NCBI GenBank assembly: GCA_001584585.1
Contig: LSYV01000039.1
Location: forward strand, 771,756-803,176
DNA length: 31,421 nucleotides
From: Gonium pectorale
Taxonomy: Eukaryota > Chlorophyta > Chlorophyceae > Chlamydomonadales > Volvocaceae
Direction of reading: 5' to 3'
Positions 30,401 to 31,421 of this stretch are shown in pieces (within the stretch, counting starts at the first letter, position 1; each line of letters starts with the position of its first letter). The notes under the pieces are model-generated. The model searched no databases. It was not told where the DNA came from and saw only the letters and a program-made list of their open reading frames with translations. The translations under genes were made by a program, and so were the position numbers.

Positions 30401-31421
30401 GGGGCAGGGCGGAGGCGGCGAGGGACGCGGGGACGGGAACGGGCACCCTGCCGGGGCCGACCTTCATGGACACGAGCAGTACCTTTAGTCTCAGGCTGCA
30501 GGTGTGTCGCCGCCCCGCGTGGCCAGGGACGTACAGCTCCGGCCCACGCCGACAGCGTTGCGTGCTCCTTTCATGACCTTAATTCCCGGTACGCTCTCAC
30601 GGGGCTCCGCCCTTTTCCAAGCTTCAAGGAGGCTTTTCCCCTTACTTGTTACGCGGTGCGTCTATAGAGCTTTCCATCTGAGGGTTGCAGGACTGGCCGC
30701 GTGACCCCGGCTCCCTTGGCCGCGGGTAAGCGCAACCAACAGCTCATAGATGTATGTTACGAACGCTACCCCTGCAATGCCTCGTCCGTCGCCAAGCGCG
30801 CAAGAACTTCATGTACGGCGACGTCCGCGTATTAATAGGGCGTGGCGGTAGTGGCGCCGGGCCCGCGCTACTGCACGCCTCGCCAGCTGCTGAACTATGT
30901 ATGTGGCCCCCGAGTCGTGAACCCTCCCGGCCCTGCCGCCCCTGCCGCCCACGCAGGTCGCGGACCTGTCCTCGGGAGAGGACGACGCCGGGCGGCTGGT
31001 GGTGGAGCGGCTGGAGCTGCAGCCAGCGGTGCGGGGGCGATTCATACGAATGGCCTGCCGTGCAGCGCGGAAGGAGTGATGGTCTGTGCGGCTACGGGCC
31101 TTGCCGCTGAAGGGGTGAAAATTGTGACTATTACCAAGTAGTGAAATGGGCGAAACATGTCGAACACGGCGGCGACATTTATTTGGGACCTCATCCATTC
31201 GGGCCTGCCCGCGTCAGTCAAGCCCGCCTGCAGCTGCAAGCCAGCTCCCAGCGGCAAACGGCACAGCCGTGGCATTCCATTGCGGGCCCCTACGGCGGAT
31301 CCCCTGTCTCTGCCCACAGGTCGTTCTGCTCAACTGCACGCTCCTCTCCGCCTCCGCCTACGCGGCCCTGCCCGGGGCGGTGCTGCTGCTGCCCCAATCG
31401 CGTGTGTGGCCGCCGCTGCTG
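27462..31421 (+). CDS. Receptor-like TKL protein kinase, copy C (3'-truncated by window)
   Basis: Seven exons: 27462-27477, 27773-28228, 28713-29269, 29655-29887, 30306-30501, 30957-31028, 31320 to the window end. They give 544 in-frame residues. The product begins with a signal peptide (hydrophobic run LRLLLFTIVLA), then a SPPPSPPPSPP hinge (about 28108-28146) and the N-terminal ectodomain, closely similar to copy B (for example DTTAPGPDG and LWKPYPCAARP are shared). The stalk, membrane helix and kinase presumably follow beyond the window. Introns are unlike those of B in sequence. Intron 29888-30305 has no counterpart in B. The first exon is only 16 nt and is inferred from a phase-1 donor resembling that of B exon 1. 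If that is wrong, the start is another upstream ATG, since no ATG opens exon 27773. Confidence 0.78.
29888..30305 (+). other. Intron unique to copy C
   Basis: This 418-bp intron (GTGCGG...CCGCAG) splits, in phase 2, the coding stretch that is continuous in copy B at about 15785-15825. Spliced, it gives GVRPSIGGAFGLTGPRLRLT against SVKPPPGVGGAGVSTGPRLRLT in B. Intron gain in C or loss in B are both possible. Confidence 0.75.

Overview
The window looks like nuclear DNA of a volvocine green alga (Chlamydomonas or Volvox type). The grounds are GC-rich coding sequence, many short GT-AG introns, extensin-like SP/PP-rich stalks, TGTAA motifs downstream of stop codons, and very GC-rich third codon positions that leave long antisense frames open. 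No species can be named from the sequence alone.

The main content is a head-to-tail tandem array of three related genes on the + strand, each about 10 kb or longer. Copy A is the 3' part of a gene (16 exons, 419-8091; the window opens inside the preceding intron). Copy B appears complete (21 exons, 14018-24219, about 1656 residues). Copy C is the 5' part of a gene (7 exons, 27462 to the window end, which cuts an exon). Phases were checked at every junction; the spliced lengths of A, B and C (3456, 4971 and 1632 nt) are all multiples of three. Each gene encodes a single-pass receptor-like protein kinase. From N to C it has a signal peptide, a short Pro hinge, a large N-glycosylation-rich ectodomain with recurring L-x-L-x-N-x-T-L strands (beta-helix-like, inferred), a two-exon Pro/Ser-rich stalk, a second small extracellular module, one transmembrane helix, an acidic juxtamembrane region, and a TKL/Raf-like kinase with the non-RD catalytic motif HGDLK.

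A and B are similar even in their introns, so they duplicated recently. C differs in its introns and has one intron that B lacks. Differences between copies include a C-terminal extension of A by loss of a stop codon, a duplicated mini-exon in B and a partial exon duplication in A.

Between A and B (8092-14017) lies a spacer with a heavily decayed Ty3/gypsy-type pol remnant (integrase core, integrase C-terminal region, C4HC3 PHD-type finger and a C-terminal tail; about 11280-12918) carrying several frameshifts and nonsense codons. Between B and C (24220-27461) lies a spacer that looks less GC-rich. It contains a 31-bp direct repeat and a chain of same-frame open segments (26832-27446) broken by two stops. 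No tRNA, rRNA, CRISPR array or bacterial-type operon was seen.

The most interesting system is the receptor-kinase array itself: cell-surface proteins with stalks suited to cross a glycoprotein wall, coupled to non-RD kinases and diversifying by tandem duplication, exon duplication and intron change. Ligand and role are unknown.
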